This document shows, in pieces, positions 11,201-21,479 of a DNA stretch of 34,060 nucleotides (the first letter of the stretch is position 1; every line of letters begins with the position of its first letter). This DNA is from Parachlorella kessleri (lineage: Eukaryota > Chlorophyta > Trebouxiophyceae > Chlorellales > Chlorellaceae). A program made the translations under genes and the position numbers. The notes beneath the pieces are model-generated. The model worked only from the letters and a program-made list of their open reading frames with translations. It had not been told where the DNA came from and searched no databases. The stretch covers positions 1-34,060 of the forward strand of contig BBXU01002155.1 in assembly GCA_001598975.1 (NCBI GenBank). Reading direction: 5' to 3'.

Positions 11201-12974
11201 TCCTTGCAACTGCTGCCCAGACCAGGAAGACAGTGGAGGACGATGCTGTTGCCGACTTCAGCAAGGACGAGGGTATGGCTCAGCAGCTTGTTGAGCTCAA
11301 CACTGAAGGCGCTGCCCTGCTCAAGGGTGAGCAGTTTCGTCTGTGCACTTCAACCCATATCTTCTACGGCATGGCCTCAGTGTCCTGCTTGTCCTCAGGA
11401 AGGTGGCATGCAGATACTGGTTGCAAAATGATTGTCTGAGGTCCGTTCGGCGTCCTGCATAACCGGGGTGATTTGATTGGCAGTAGTGCACATACATGAG
11501 CCAAATGTGCCATTAGCTGGTGAGCTGCAGACTTCGCTGTGGAGCAACAGGCGGCAATTTCTGGGCTGTCGGCAGATGTACAGAGCCGGATAGATGTGGA
11601 ATACCAACAGGATGCTGACAGGGGTGAGTGGGCAGGCTTGCGTTCCCAACCTAGGTGCCCTTGCCCAAGTGAAATGCTCGAGACAAGCTCAAGGATCAAA
11701 AGCCCTAGGAGGAAGGGATGTATATGACAGCATCCGCTTGACTGGGACAGGGAGGTTTGGCGGATGTTGCAGTCAATTGTTACATTGAGGCTGGGGAAGG
11801 CTGCCTATTCAAGCTGTACCATAACACGTGCCTTCTCCAGCTTACTTCACAGTATGCTTGAGCTTTTAGCTGCAGGCAACGTGCCGCATCAGCGGGAGCG
11901 CCAGCTGCCCAGCGCTGCTGACCTGGATGCCATGAGGACACCTCCCGTTGACGAGGTGCTGGAGGCCTTCCGTGAGCAGAAGGCAGCAGGTGAGCATGCT
12001 TAAAGTGCAAGAAGAGTGGCCTGGTTCCTGGGGAGGAAATTGTACTTCGTACAAGAAAGTATAAGCTTTCATGTTTATTATGTCTATCTTTATTAAGGGT
12101 GGCAGGTAATGCGATCAGAGGAGAGGTACTGGGCTGACAGGGGTCTATGCAGGTATCTTTGACTATGGTGGCTGGTAAGTTCGAGGTAGGGTATTTCTAT
12201 TTCAGGTGAGGGAACTTGTTTGGCAGGACCGATCACATAAAGTAGAGGTGCTGCATGCAACCTTGGAAGCCACTCTTAGGGAGATTGCCAAGTGACGACC
12301 CAGCGCACCCCACGTTTTCTGAGCTGGGAAATGAATGGGCCATGCTCCTGCAGACGCTGAGCAGCAGCAAGATGGAGCCGAGCCAAGTGCTGTTGAGCCT
12401 GGGGAGCAAGAGGCTAGTACTGTTTTGTGCGATGACGATGGACAGGCTGAGGCAGGGCAGGAGAATGTCAACCAAGGTGGGATAATTGAGGTAACATGAC
12501 ACCATCGTTGCACAGCTGTAGTGATTTCAACTATCCACCCTGCTTTGCTCGCACCGAAGGCACACTAAGATTAAATGTTGAGTTAGGTTGTTCACAAAAC
12601 AGGATGTTCCCAGCAGCCCAGCACCGATGTTGAGGTTGCCGCCACCCCCTGGTCCCCCAACTTGAGCTCTGAACCTTCTCATTCAGGCAAGGCAGCCTGC
12701 AGAAGGATTGCAGTGATATATAACACACCACTTCAACTTGGCGTAGCAGAAGTCTCCGCCAAGGTGGCATCGGTTTAGTTCCTACCACTCGCCTGCAGGT
12801 AATGTGGCTCCCTTGGACGTTGACCTACCTCACATCAAGACTCAGAAAGCGGTGTCACCAATCCCAGCTGGCAACAAGCGGACCCGGGAAATGTGCACAC
12901 CACTCTCAGCACGACCAACTCCCTCTAAGCTTCGTAATGCCTTCGAGCGCCACACGAGCCAGCTCAAGAACTGA
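5201..12974 (+). CDS. Kinesin-5 (BimC/Eg5-type) mitotic motor
   Basis: Model: join(5201..5295, 5394..5523, 5683..5780, 5949..6168, 6341..6397, 6506..6690, 6910..6993, 7208..7415, 7629..7691, 7938..8098, 8378..8495, 8662..8773, 8947..9062, 9292..9540, 9700..9930, 10124..10263, 10454..10592, 10735..10987, 11201..11326, 11531..11623, 11876..11989, 12354..12476, 12799..12974); 23 exons, 3291 nt, 1096 aa. N-terminal motor: VQVILRCR near 25; P-loop GQTGTGKT 110-117; switch I NKQSSRSH 245-252; switch II DLAGSE 281-286; [19 protein letters not shown]. The neck linker [12 protein letters not shown] is diagnostic of kinesin-5. A coiled-coil stalk rich in Ala, Gln and Glu follows. The tail has a BimC-box-like [17 protein letters not shown] with Thr981 as the likely Cdk site. 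Kinesin-5 tetramers crosslink and slide antiparallel microtubules in the spindle. ATG 5201 is the first after an in-frame stop. Motor exons are certain; stalk and tail exons rest on phase and splice signals. Confidence 0.93.
7788..7883 (+). repeat. 48-bp tandem duplication in kinesin-5 intron 9
   Basis: Two copies at a 48-bp period. The 43-bp core at 7793-7835 recurs at 7841-7883 with one mismatch (GAGTTATT versus GAGTTATC). Each copy contains CTCGGCAGGGTGGCAAG, which resembles the GGGTGGCAGG core of the dispersed repeat found elsewhere in the window. It lies wholly inside an intron. Confidence 0.85.
12094..12140 (+). repeat. Possible diverged copy of the dispersed GGGTGGCAGG repeat (kinesin-5 intron 21)
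   Basis: The sequence around AAGGGTGGCAGGTAATGCG, followed by AGAGGAGAGG and CTGGGCTG, resembles the copy at 32050-32142 with several changes. It lies in the 364-bp intron before kinesin exon 22. It is a weaker match than the copies at 26.1, 29.2 and 32.1 kb. Confidence 0.35.
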
Positions 12975-13017
12975 GTTGCAAGGGCGCAATGTTGGCAGAG
13001 ATTTTGCTTGGAAGAAG

Positions 13018-13022
13018 TGTAA
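13018..13022 (+). terminator. Candidate TGTAA polyadenylation signal for kinesin-5
   Basis: TGTAA, the usual green-algal poly(A) signal, lies 44 nt after the kinesin stop codon. A second TGTAA is at 13058-13062. The spacer to the convergent bL31 gene is only 274 bp, so the two 3' UTRs must be short or overlap. Confidence 0.4.
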
Positions 13023-13177
13023 TGTCCTGGCCTGTCGCTCAGTGGCGGCTGACTCGTTGTAACGTCCTCCAGCATGTCTGCTAGCACATGATGAGCTCTG
13101 ATGATGATGTGCTGGGGCGCATCCTTCCGTGGTTGTCTGTGCTGCCAATCTTGACAGATAACTGGTTAACAAAACAC

Positions 13178-13182
13178 TTACA
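13178..13182 (-). terminator. Candidate TGTAA polyadenylation signal for bL31
   Basis: TTACA on the + strand reads TGTAA on the minus strand, about 67 nt past the bL31 stop codon (13251-13249). Its position suits a short 3' UTR. Confidence 0.4.
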
Positions 13183-13248
13183 ATCACCCTTGTAAAACAG
13201 GAAAGCCACACGGGCACGGTAGCACACAGCCGGGGACTGCTGCCATGT

Positions 13249-14201
13249 TCACTTCTTCTTCTGAGTGGAGCTGATGGTGTCCACTGCAGAAAGTGACTCC
13301 AGGCCGGCATATCGCCTCTTGAAGCGGTTCACGCTGCCCTCATCAGTAACCACAGTGTTGGCTGCGCCCTGGAAGAAGGGGTGGTTGCCTGACCAGATAT
13401 CGACTGCAACAGGGCAATGGGTCAAGGCAATGCATCGTTACATTGTCCTGAGCTCTCCACCTGCTTACGTCTCACACCCCACATACGAATCGCAACCAGG
13501 CCTTGGCAAGTCCCCAGCAGATAGCTGCTAGGTCAAGCCCAAGCCAAACCCAACCATGACGATTCCTAGATATACAGTCCAAGCATGACTTCAAGGATCC
13601 CCGACTACAGCTGCATGACTTCGTCCTGCAGTTATGACCTCTTGGCTGAGATTCCGCCTATCAAAAACTCCCGACAACTGTGTTGGGGCCTGCATAATTG
13701 ACAGCCCAAGCCCCTGGACTCCAAGCAGCCTTACCTGTGTAACTGTCTTTTGTGCCGCTGGTCACCAGGACCTCCTCGCCGTTGCAAAACACTTTAGACT
13801 CCTCATGCCAAACAGGGTGGATGCCCTTCTTGCGCATCACCACAACGGCCTGTCCCTTGTTGAACTGCAGGCATGAGCAGGATATAGTCAGGAGCAACCC
13901 CCGAAAACAGGACAGCCGCCCCTGTCCTCTTAAAAGGCAGAACAGGCCAACCAAGCCTAGGTGGTCAGGGCTGGGCAGGCTGGATGGTCATAGCGCGACT
14001 GCTACCAAGTGAAGTCTCATATGTTACTACATAGCCGACAGAAGCAAGTGGCAACGCTGCCGCTTCTTAGCCGGGCCACAGCACTGTCCACGTCTGCCCA
14101 GCCCTCCTCTTCACCTGCAGTTTTCGCTGGCTGCCCTTGAAGCTGCTGCTGCGGCTGGTGTAGAGAGGGCCGCTTTTGAATGCACAGGCAAGGTGCGCCA
14201 T
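13249..14201 (-). CDS. Plastid 50S ribosomal protein bL31 (nuclear-encoded precursor)
   Basis: Model: complement(join(13249..13403, 13735..13864, 14115..14201)); 3 exons, 123 aa, phases 0 and 1. Exon 1 encodes a typical plastid transit peptide (MAHLACAFKSGPLYTSRSSS, rich in Ser, Lys and Arg, no acidic residue). The mature part starts near MRKKGIHPVWHEE, the bL31 N-terminal signature. Exon 3 has the C-terminal signature SGNHPFFQG and RFKRRY, then a short KKK tail. bL31 bridges the large subunit and the head of the small subunit. The zinc-binding Cys set of C+ type bL31 is mostly missing: one Cys (VFCNG) remains and the C-terminal CxxC position reads WSGNHP. This is a zinc-free type. The gene is divergent from the G-patch gene and convergent with kinesin-5. 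The start is the only ATG that yields the transit peptide in phase. Confidence 0.93.
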
Positions 14202-14551
14202 GGTGCCTGGTCTATCCCAGTGCACGCCAACCTCGCACGCGGAGCGGACAAGGGTATGGCTCTAATGGCTGGGCACCAAGGTCCGGGCCACTTGCTTGCC
14301 AAGATGAACGGTAAGGCCCGCTTCGCGTGCGGCTGATCTTGCGGCGGGAGCGCTGGGCGCTGGTTGGCTCTTCATAACAGGCTCTTGCTTAGTTGAGCAA
14401 GGACTTGACTATCTTTTCGTCAAGGTTTCATGATGCAAAGGTTCTGCTCACATCGGTGTTAGAAGTCATGTCATAAGTGGTCTTGCTGACCTGCTCCTCC
14501 TGTTTGTTGTACGTCTCAGCACTGTGAATACACCTTGTCTTTGTCTTGGCC
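14202..14551. promoter_or_regulatory. Divergent promoter region, bL31 / G-patch zinc-finger gene
   Basis: 350 bp separate the two divergent start codons. A 6-bp stem CTTGCT/AGCAAG with a 6-nt loop lies near 14384-14401. No TATA box is obvious. ATGAACGGTAAGG near 14304 looks like a start followed by a donor, but I could not join it in frame to the exon at 14552. Confidence 0.45.
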
Positions 14552-17371
14552 ATGTTCCCTTACAACGTGGTGGATCAGCGCTTGGAGGCTGGCAGGGGTC
14601 ACGAGTTCACTGCCACCAGGCTGAGGGAGCAGCAGGAGGAGCTCATCGAGCTAGCCAGGGCTGAAAATAGAGACTACTCGCTGCCTATAGACCAAAGGAT
14701 AGAGGATAATGTGGATCTTCGAGGCACGCACGTGGCTAGTATCCACGAGGCCATACCAGCCCACAATGTGGGCTACAAGCTGCTGGAACGGCTGGGCTGG
14801 CGCGGTGGAGGCCTGGGCCGCGCAGGCACAGGTGTGCTCCTTTTGCTAGATGCTTCACCTCAGTTATATTCAAGAAATGGGCGGCGTGGCAGGCACGCCA
14901 CTGTGTTTGAGTGGGTGTTCGTCTGCGCCGTGCAGGCATTGCCGAGCCGGTGCGCGTAGACGCCTCTGACAACGGGACCCGCCTAGGGCTGGGGCGGCAG
15001 GAGGCAGAGCGGCAGTACATTGCTGCGGAGTTCATAGAGCGGCGGCAGCTGGAAGTGGAGATCCAAGCTGACGAAGACGAGGACAGGCGGCGCAAGCGAG
15101 AGGTTGCTGCCACGGCTGGTGCTCCTGCGATATGCAAGGCTGTGGCTGCAGCAGCGTAGAGGGTCTTGTCCAGCAGCAGCCTGCAGAAATGGGTCCCCTG
15201 CGCTGGCTGTAGCCTGCCCGGAGGCAAAGGCATGCTAAGGAAGACCAAGCACTGTTACCGGCGCGGGCCTGCCCTGCTGGTCCCCCTCGCTCCCTTGCGT
15301 GGCACTACCCGGGTGGCCCTGCCTGCGCTGCTGTAGATGGAGGCCGAGCGGCAGCGCAAGATTAACGAAGACGTGACAGCTGAAACCCGGGTTTTCTACT
15401 GCCAGGTAGACCTGGAGTCTTCTCTTTTGATGATACGAGCAAGTGCCTGCTGTGCATGCTCCATTGCAGACTCAAAGCAAGTTGCTGGCTTTGCAATGAG
15501 TGACCCTGTGCAAGTTGGCCTTTGCATGACTGCATTGTGCCTATTTAAGAACAGCCAGCCGCCCCTGCTAGCGGCAGCTTGATTGGATTAGTTAGTGCTT
15601 GCCGGCCCGCTGAGCCCTGAAGTATTGTTGGTTGTCACTGTTGTTGCTCCCTCCCTGGTTGGACCCAGTCACAAGCGCAACTGCTGCCATCCCCCTTGCA
15701 GACATGCTTCAAGCAATATGCAACTGCCATGGAGATGGATGCGCACCTTAGCTCCTACGATCACCACCACAAGAAGGTGGGTAGTCGCCAGTCCACCAGG
15801 CCTAGCTGGGCAGGGATGCGCAGTCAACTATGAGGTTGGATGCCATGCACTGATCGCTGGCTGGGCTGGTTTTAAGGGATCTTACCGGTGCTGTCCAGCA
15901 TGAGTTCATTGCTGCAGTGGGCTACGCAGAGTCTGCCCTGAGGCACCCTGCCATACCAGTCACAGACATTGTGTTCGACCTCGTGCTGCTGCTGCTACTC
16001 TTGCAGCGCCTGGCTGAGATGCGCGCTATGACTGTTGAGCGCACCCGGAAGGAGCGGGAGCGCAAGGAGCGCCGGCGGGTGGAGAAAGAGATGGCCAAGC
16101 TCAGCGAGCAGTGAGTACAGGCCCGGCCCCGGGCTGAGAAGAATTAGACAAAAATAACTGTTTGCCTTGTCTACCAATAAGTATTAAACAACTTGCTTTG
16201 TCTACCCAAGATCCCAATGGCTACTGCGTATGGCATGCAGCACCTGGAAGTTGTGGCAAGGCAACATCCAAACCATGGTCATGGGTAGGCACATGAAGCG
16301 GATGTTGTTGCTGCTGCGGCTGATCGCCTTGCCCGGTTCTGACCCGTCGGGGCAGGCCGGCGGGCTTGTTGCAGACGAACCTGGACAATGCTTGACTCCC
16401 TTAGCCACTGCTGCAGGGTTGCGAAAGCACAAGCGGCAGCTGGCATTGGCCCAGGGCTGGATCCACCTCCGCCCCCTCCTCCTGACAGCCCTCCTAGCAG
16501 CGGCGGTGGCACACCGCCCCCGCTACCGCCGCCCCCAGACTCAGCAGCCCAGCCCTCTGGCTGGGTCTCTGGAGGCTGGGAAGGGGGACAAGGAGAGCAA
16601 AGCATGGGTGCCGGAACAGCGTCCGGGGCAGCAAGAGGGGGCGGTGGGCAGGCCTTTGTGGGAGGCGGGTGGCTAGAGGAGCCCTCAAGAGAGCAGGGGG
16701 GTGGCTGGGCCACGGCTGTGGGGCCACCAGCAGCTCTCCAGCCAGCTGCAGGACCTCTCCTGTCGGCCCCGCTGCTGGTGCAAACAGCATCGGGAGCTAG
16801 GGATGGTGGCGCGGCTGTAGGCTGCCCAGCGAGCGCAGCAGACGCGGCGGGGACGGATGCTGTGTATTATGATCCTTTCACATTAGATTATGATGATGAG
16901 GCTCCTCCCCTGCCCCCCGGCCCGGCCCCTCCATTGCCTGGTGCTGCCCCTGCACATGCCCCGTCCCAGCTCCCTCCCTTGCCAGCAGCAGCAGCCCCGC
17001 TCCCACACCCGCCGGGGGTGCTGCAACTGGGCTCAGCTGCCTTTCCGCCGCCACCTGTGCAGCCATTGCGACAGCCTCGGCAAACAGCAGCACCTGGTGC
17101 TGTGGGAGCGGCAGCAGGAGCACCTCCGCCACCACAAGCACCGGCAGCAGCAGCAGCAACGGCGACCCCAGCGCCGCCAGCAGTGGCAGGAGCACCTGCT
17201 GCCTTCAAGGTGGCGTTTAGCAGTGGGGTCGGCATGGCTGCGGGCCCACATCGGCGAGTTGGCGGCTTTGGGCTGGGCGCTAAGAAGCCTGGTGGTGCCG
17301 CACAGAAGGGCCGGGTGCAGCCGAAGGGCGTGTTTGGAAGCGACTCGGAGGATGAGGAGCAGCAAGCATGA
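14552..17371 (+). CDS. G-patch and C2H2 zinc-finger protein (GPATCH8-like)
   Basis: Model: join(14552..14831, 14936..15102, 15337..15405, 15702..15776, 16007..16110, 16417..17371); 6 exons, 549 aa. A G-patch lies at about 71-110 (HNVGYKLLERLGWRGGGLGR, then GTGIAEP). A charged helix follows. Then comes one C2H2 finger with C171, C174, H187 and H193, embedded in FYCQTCFKQYATAMEMDAHL and SSYDHHHKK. A long RK/E-rich helix (about 198-232) follows. This domain order is that of GPATCH8/ZNF804-type proteins, which bind RNA or DEAH helicases and act in nuclear RNA processing. The last exon encodes a Pro/Gly/Ala-rich disordered tail, an acidic Tyr patch (YYDPFTLDYDDEAPP) and a conserved-looking GGFGLGAKK ... 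GSDSEDEE end. The exon 2 donor (AGAG|GTTGCT) is poor but is the one that keeps phase. Upstream noncoding exons cannot be excluded. Confidence 0.82.
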
Positions 17372-18152
17372 CTGCTTGCCTGGGGAACCATTTGGGAGCA
17401 GGTGCAGGGCATAGGTGGCTTGAGGTCTGACCCTGCTGCTGTGTGGGTGTACTTGTGATAGCAACTGGCAATTGAGCAACTACATACCTTGCTGTTCTGC
17501 CCTTGAAAGCATTTTGTCTCGCTTGCTAGAGCTTCCTGCGGGATACAGCTCTGTGGATACACTGCGCGACAATGAAAGTAACACCAAGCCATTTGTCTGT
17601 TCCACAAATGGCAGGCTTGAGATGTGCCGACCATGAGGCTTGGGTATCTGGCAGCCCTTTCGACTATTGTTACTGTCAAGCAGGCCAACAGGCAAGCCTT
17701 GCTTGGGTTTGTTCGACTCTCAGCCACCGCACCTGTTCTTCATGATCCATCTTGATGCGCCACACCTAAAAGACCTGCACTTTCAGGAGCCACTGGGCAT
17801 CGCGCCTCAGGACCGCTCGATGCCATAGCTTGCGCTCGCGCCTTCAGTAGTCACCAGGACCACTTCACCGGCGGATCATTCCCTCTACAGCTGCAACCCC
17901 CACTGTGCTTATTCTGCCCTCTTATGGCTTGTGATGCACGTCTCCTGCCGCTGTAAGCGGGGGCGGGTATTGCTAATCAGTGTTCGAAACCGGTTCTTAC
18001 CAAACATCCGGTGAGCTTTCTGTCGCCTTCGTAGGCATAAATTTGCCAACTTTGGTTGTTATATAAGCAGTTGCCCTATTCTCACCCTCTAAGTGCCCAC
18101 TCCGACAGCATCTTGATCAGTTGCTGGACGCGGCAGAAGCAACGGAAGCGCC
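17372..18152. other. Spacer between G-patch gene and DUF1825-like gene A
   Basis: 781 bp between two co-directional genes. It holds the 3' UTR of the G-patch gene (a TGTAA at 17952-17956 is one candidate end) and the promoter of the next gene, with a TATA-like string at 18060-18067. No coding pattern was recognised. Confidence 0.45.
18060..18067 (+). promoter_or_regulatory. Possible TATA box of DUF1825-like gene A
   Basis: TATATAAG lies about 90 nt upstream of the ATG at 18153, a spacing that allows a TATA box and a short 5' UTR. The transcription start is not visible from sequence alone. Confidence 0.4.
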
Positions 18153-19317
18153 ATGCAAGTGGCAAGTCTTCGTCAAGGTCTCCGTAGCACGAGACACGGA
18201 AGAACGAGAGCGCCTGCTAAGGCGAACCCCCTGCAGCGCACTCATTTATCCCGCAAGCCGTTGCTGGCCTTGGCATTGAAACACGACTACAACGACAGCT
18301 TTTTCAACTCAAAAATTGTGCAGCAGGAGCTTTATAGGTACGTACACCCACCTCTGTGCAGCAAGGCCTCCATTTTACAATGTGTTATCCCAGTCTATCC
18401 CACTGCTCTCTGGTCTTGGAATGAATAGGGCTCTTGACTTTCAATCTCAGCCCAAGACGTCAGTAATTTTGTAAGTCCCAACCAATGTTTGCAGTTGGGC
18501 TCAGCAGGGTGGGGTGGTCAGGACGATCCAAGAGTTGTTTGAGTGGACAGACGTGCACGGTAAGCAGGCGCCACACACAGTCTGATCGTGCCAGCGTGTG
18601 TCTGTGATTTGGGAGCTGAAGGTGTCCTGCATGTCACTCCTGCCTGCTGTCACTCACAAGCCCGGCACTGAGCGGCACCCAGTGCGAGTCAAGAGGGCAC
18701 CATAACTGGGAGCTACGTCTTCAGCCGGCTCCCAAAGCCGGGTGCAGCATCATGCTAATGCCCGTGCCTTGTGCACTGCTCCTGAAGGCAAACGCACCAT
18801 GCTTGACCACCTGGAAGGCGTGAGTGAGAAAGTCCAGGTGTTCTACACTCGCCTGAGGCTGAGCGAAGACCCACAGGCGCAGGCCTACCTGAGCTCACTT
18901 CAGGCCACCATGCTCGAGCGCCAGGCAACATGGGAAGGCTTCTTCCAGGCGTAAGTCCATGCAGACAGCCCGGCAGCGCTTGATTTGGCTAGGACCATTC
19001 CCTTGCCGGCCTCCTGCTTATTGAAGGCTTTAGCCAGTCAAGGTACTCTCCCAGCAACCTTGCGGCCGCTTCAAAGATGCATGTGGTGCTCTCTGAGGGA
19101 ACCCTTCCCAACCCTTTGTGCTGCCTTCCTTTGTGCTGTGCGCAGGGAGCAGATCTTCTATGCCATCCTGCGCAAGATGGTCAACGCCGAGGAGCTCTTG
19201 CAGCACGCTGGCAATGCCACAGCGGTCGCCCGGGTGCAGCAGAACCAGAGCGCATGGATCCAGGGCCGCTATCAGGAATACGTGGCAAGCCTGCGCCCCC
19301 AGGGAGCTCTGGCATGA
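18153..19317 (+). CDS. DUF1825-like protein A, probably plastid-targeted
   Basis: Model: join(18153..18337, 18495..18559, 18788..18950, 19146..19317); 4 exons, 194 aa, phases 2, 1, 2. Residues 1-48 are rich in Arg, Ser and Ala and nearly free of acidic residues, as in an algal plastid presequence. From residue 50 the protein follows the pattern of the cyanobacterial DUF1825 family: FFNSKIVQQEL (50-60), then GKRTMLDHLEGVSEKVQVFY (84-103) and TRLRLSEDPQAQAYL (104-118). DUF1825 has FF-x-S-x-IVQ-x-E, then a G+K start to a helix, F-x-+R, and LS-x-D-x2-AQ. The rest (about 119-194) is helical and specific to these two proteins. The function is unknown. The family assignment comes from remembered pattern, not a search. 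Protein B at 30037-31606 is a paralogue with the same intron positions. Confidence 0.72.
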
Positions 19318-21479
19318 CAGCGCAGCTCTATCAGCGAGGAGAACCGGCATGAACCCGAGGCGGTTCACTTCATTATGGAAAGTAATATTTGACCATGCTG
19401 CCGGCAGCTGGTTTGCCAACCGAAAGGTCTCCTATGCGCAGCAGAGTTGAGCCGCGGCACACGGCTGGCACACTAGAGGGTGCCCACGAGGTGGGCTGTG
19501 GTTTCTGTCCCTGCAGGGCACACTCTGACTTTGGACTGCAGAGGTCTTAGTCAATGAGTGGTGGTGGTGTCATAAGCCTTCAATCTTCCTGCATTCACAT
19601 AGCAAATAGAGCCCCGCGTTTGATAAGATATACACACATGCATGGCATTGCATGCATGGTCTTGCGATTTTGGTACACTGCACTTTTGTTGTAGGCCACC
19701 CTTTTGCCGCCACGCTCCTTCTGACATTTTTTCATACCTGGAGTTCATTCCATACGTCCCCTTGTGCGTATAGACGCACCGTCATACTCGCTCCCAGCTC
19801 CTGTCTTTTAGCAGGACTGTTGTGTATGCTGATCTTTGTCTGGCGCTTCACTGCTGGGGGCAAGCTGCTGACACATTGCTGGATGTAGACAGCGAGAAAT
19901 AGTGCCCTGCTATTGCAGTAGCATATTTTCACCTACGGGTTCCCTGCTCCTGGATGCATCCCTTGTCCTGCTGAATGTGGTAGTGTGTGCTGAGTTGCTT
20001 GATTGACGGAGTCTGGGCAGCTGAGACATCAAAGCGGCGCCTCCTTGCAGGCAAGGCGAGGAACGTTTTTATTCAGGGTGGCAGGCGGCGCTTGCAGAGA
20101 GGAGGGTTAGGGCTTCACCTGATGACAGGGCGGGCTGCAGTTCTGGGTCTTGCCTGCGGTCTGATCCCAGTAGTTGCATACGTGGCAGGTCACATCATTT
20201 GATAGACACTTGTATGTGCTTACATGTTTGGCGGTCACAGGACGTACACCTATGGACTAACAGTGCTGGATCAACCATGCTGCATGGTCAAAAACTTGCT
20301 CTAAGGGCCAATTAACTACGCAAGCTATTACAGCCTGCACCTAAGCATTTCAGTAGCTACCACTTGCACCATGCCAGCTCTGCATGTAATATCATGCACA
20401 AAAGTGGGCACAACCACACAATGGAAATAAAAATCCCCATGCTTCAAGCACCTGCAAGAAACATACACATCCGTGCCAGGACCGCTTTCAAAACTAAACT
20501 CGAACCAAAATCGAGGTTGTAGTGCCAGCTGGAAATCAAACAAGGAGACGGTGCCGCTAAAGAATGCAGTGCTACGTCTGCATGTGAGTCATGCAAGCGC
20601 TGACCAGCAGACACATTGTGCCAGGCAGTGAGGGCTGGGGTTGAGGAGTCAATCTAAACCCAAAGAGACAAGGCGAAATACGACAGCTAACCAATTGTCA
20701 GGCAGGCAATCCTGAGACGACTGCGCCAGCTTCTTCAGTACAGGGTTGAAATGGCTAGTCAAGTACAAACTGGGCAGAGCTACAATGCCCGCAGTAAGTC
20801 TACTGCTACACCAGAAATACGGCCAAACATTAGAACTGCCAACACCCTGTGACACAGCGCAAAGCAGGCACACACGAGCGCACAAAGACGAAAGACATAG
20901 GAAACAGATTAGCTCATACACTGCACGCCTGCCAAAACTAGTCCTCGGTCACACAACGGTGTGTGTGGCCAGCAGTCGTGCCGCCCAGCCAAAACTGATA
21001 TGCCGTGTTGCTTCACACTACCGCACAGTTGGTCTTGCACAAGGGGCGCTCGCCCCCAAACTGACTTCAGAAGAGGGGCAACAAATTGCAGCTGGGAACC
21101 AATAGAGCGCCACCGATGCACCTATCCCAACACTAGCAACCGGCATCCGGGGGGCCCGGGCAAAAGCTCGAAAACCGATGCACAAAACTGATGGTGCCAC
21201 CTTTACACTGAAAATTAAAAGAAAAAACCCAAGCTTTGCATGCCCGCATCAGGCAAAGATTAGGAAGGGTGAAGCTTGACCACCAAGACAGGCCCTAGGG
21301 AGCGCCACCCCTCCAAGCATACTGCAAACCAACACACCATCACCGCCAAAATTCGCCAGCAGCCTAACTGCGGGCGGAGGATATCCTACGCCTGCTCGGC
21401 AGCCCAGGCCGGTGTCACAGAGCCATCCCTCTACGCACCTCTGGCTTTCCCAAGGACAGGTCCAAGGTGCCTAACTAAC
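19318..21479. other. Spacer, DUF1825-like gene A to SDP1-type gene (convergent)
   Basis: About 2.2 kb between two convergent genes. I find no ORF with a recognisable family pattern. A TTACA at 21203-21207 (TGTAA on the minus strand), about 270 nt past the SDP1-type stop, is one possible poly(A) signal. A weak relative of the dispersed repeat lies near 20068-20110 (TTATTCAGGGTGGCAGGCGG). A CATGCATGG-rich stretch lies near 19638-19660. Confidence 0.45.
20068..20110 (+). repeat. Possible diverged copy of the dispersed GGGTGGCAGG repeat
   Basis: TTTATTCAGGGTGGCAGGCG parallels TTTATTAAGGGTGGCAGGTA in kinesin intron 21 (about 12089-12108), followed in both by a purine-rich AGAGAGGAGGG-like stretch. 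Similarity fades after about 40 bp. Confidence 0.3.

Noticed and set aside
16279..16713. 144-codon minus-strand Pro/Gly-rich ORF
   Set aside because: It is antisense to the Pro/Gly-rich last exon of the G-patch gene, with the composition expected of the complement.
17930..18000. tRNA-like B box (TGTTCGAAACC near 17980)
   Set aside because: There is no matching A box, acceptor stem or anticodon arm upstream.
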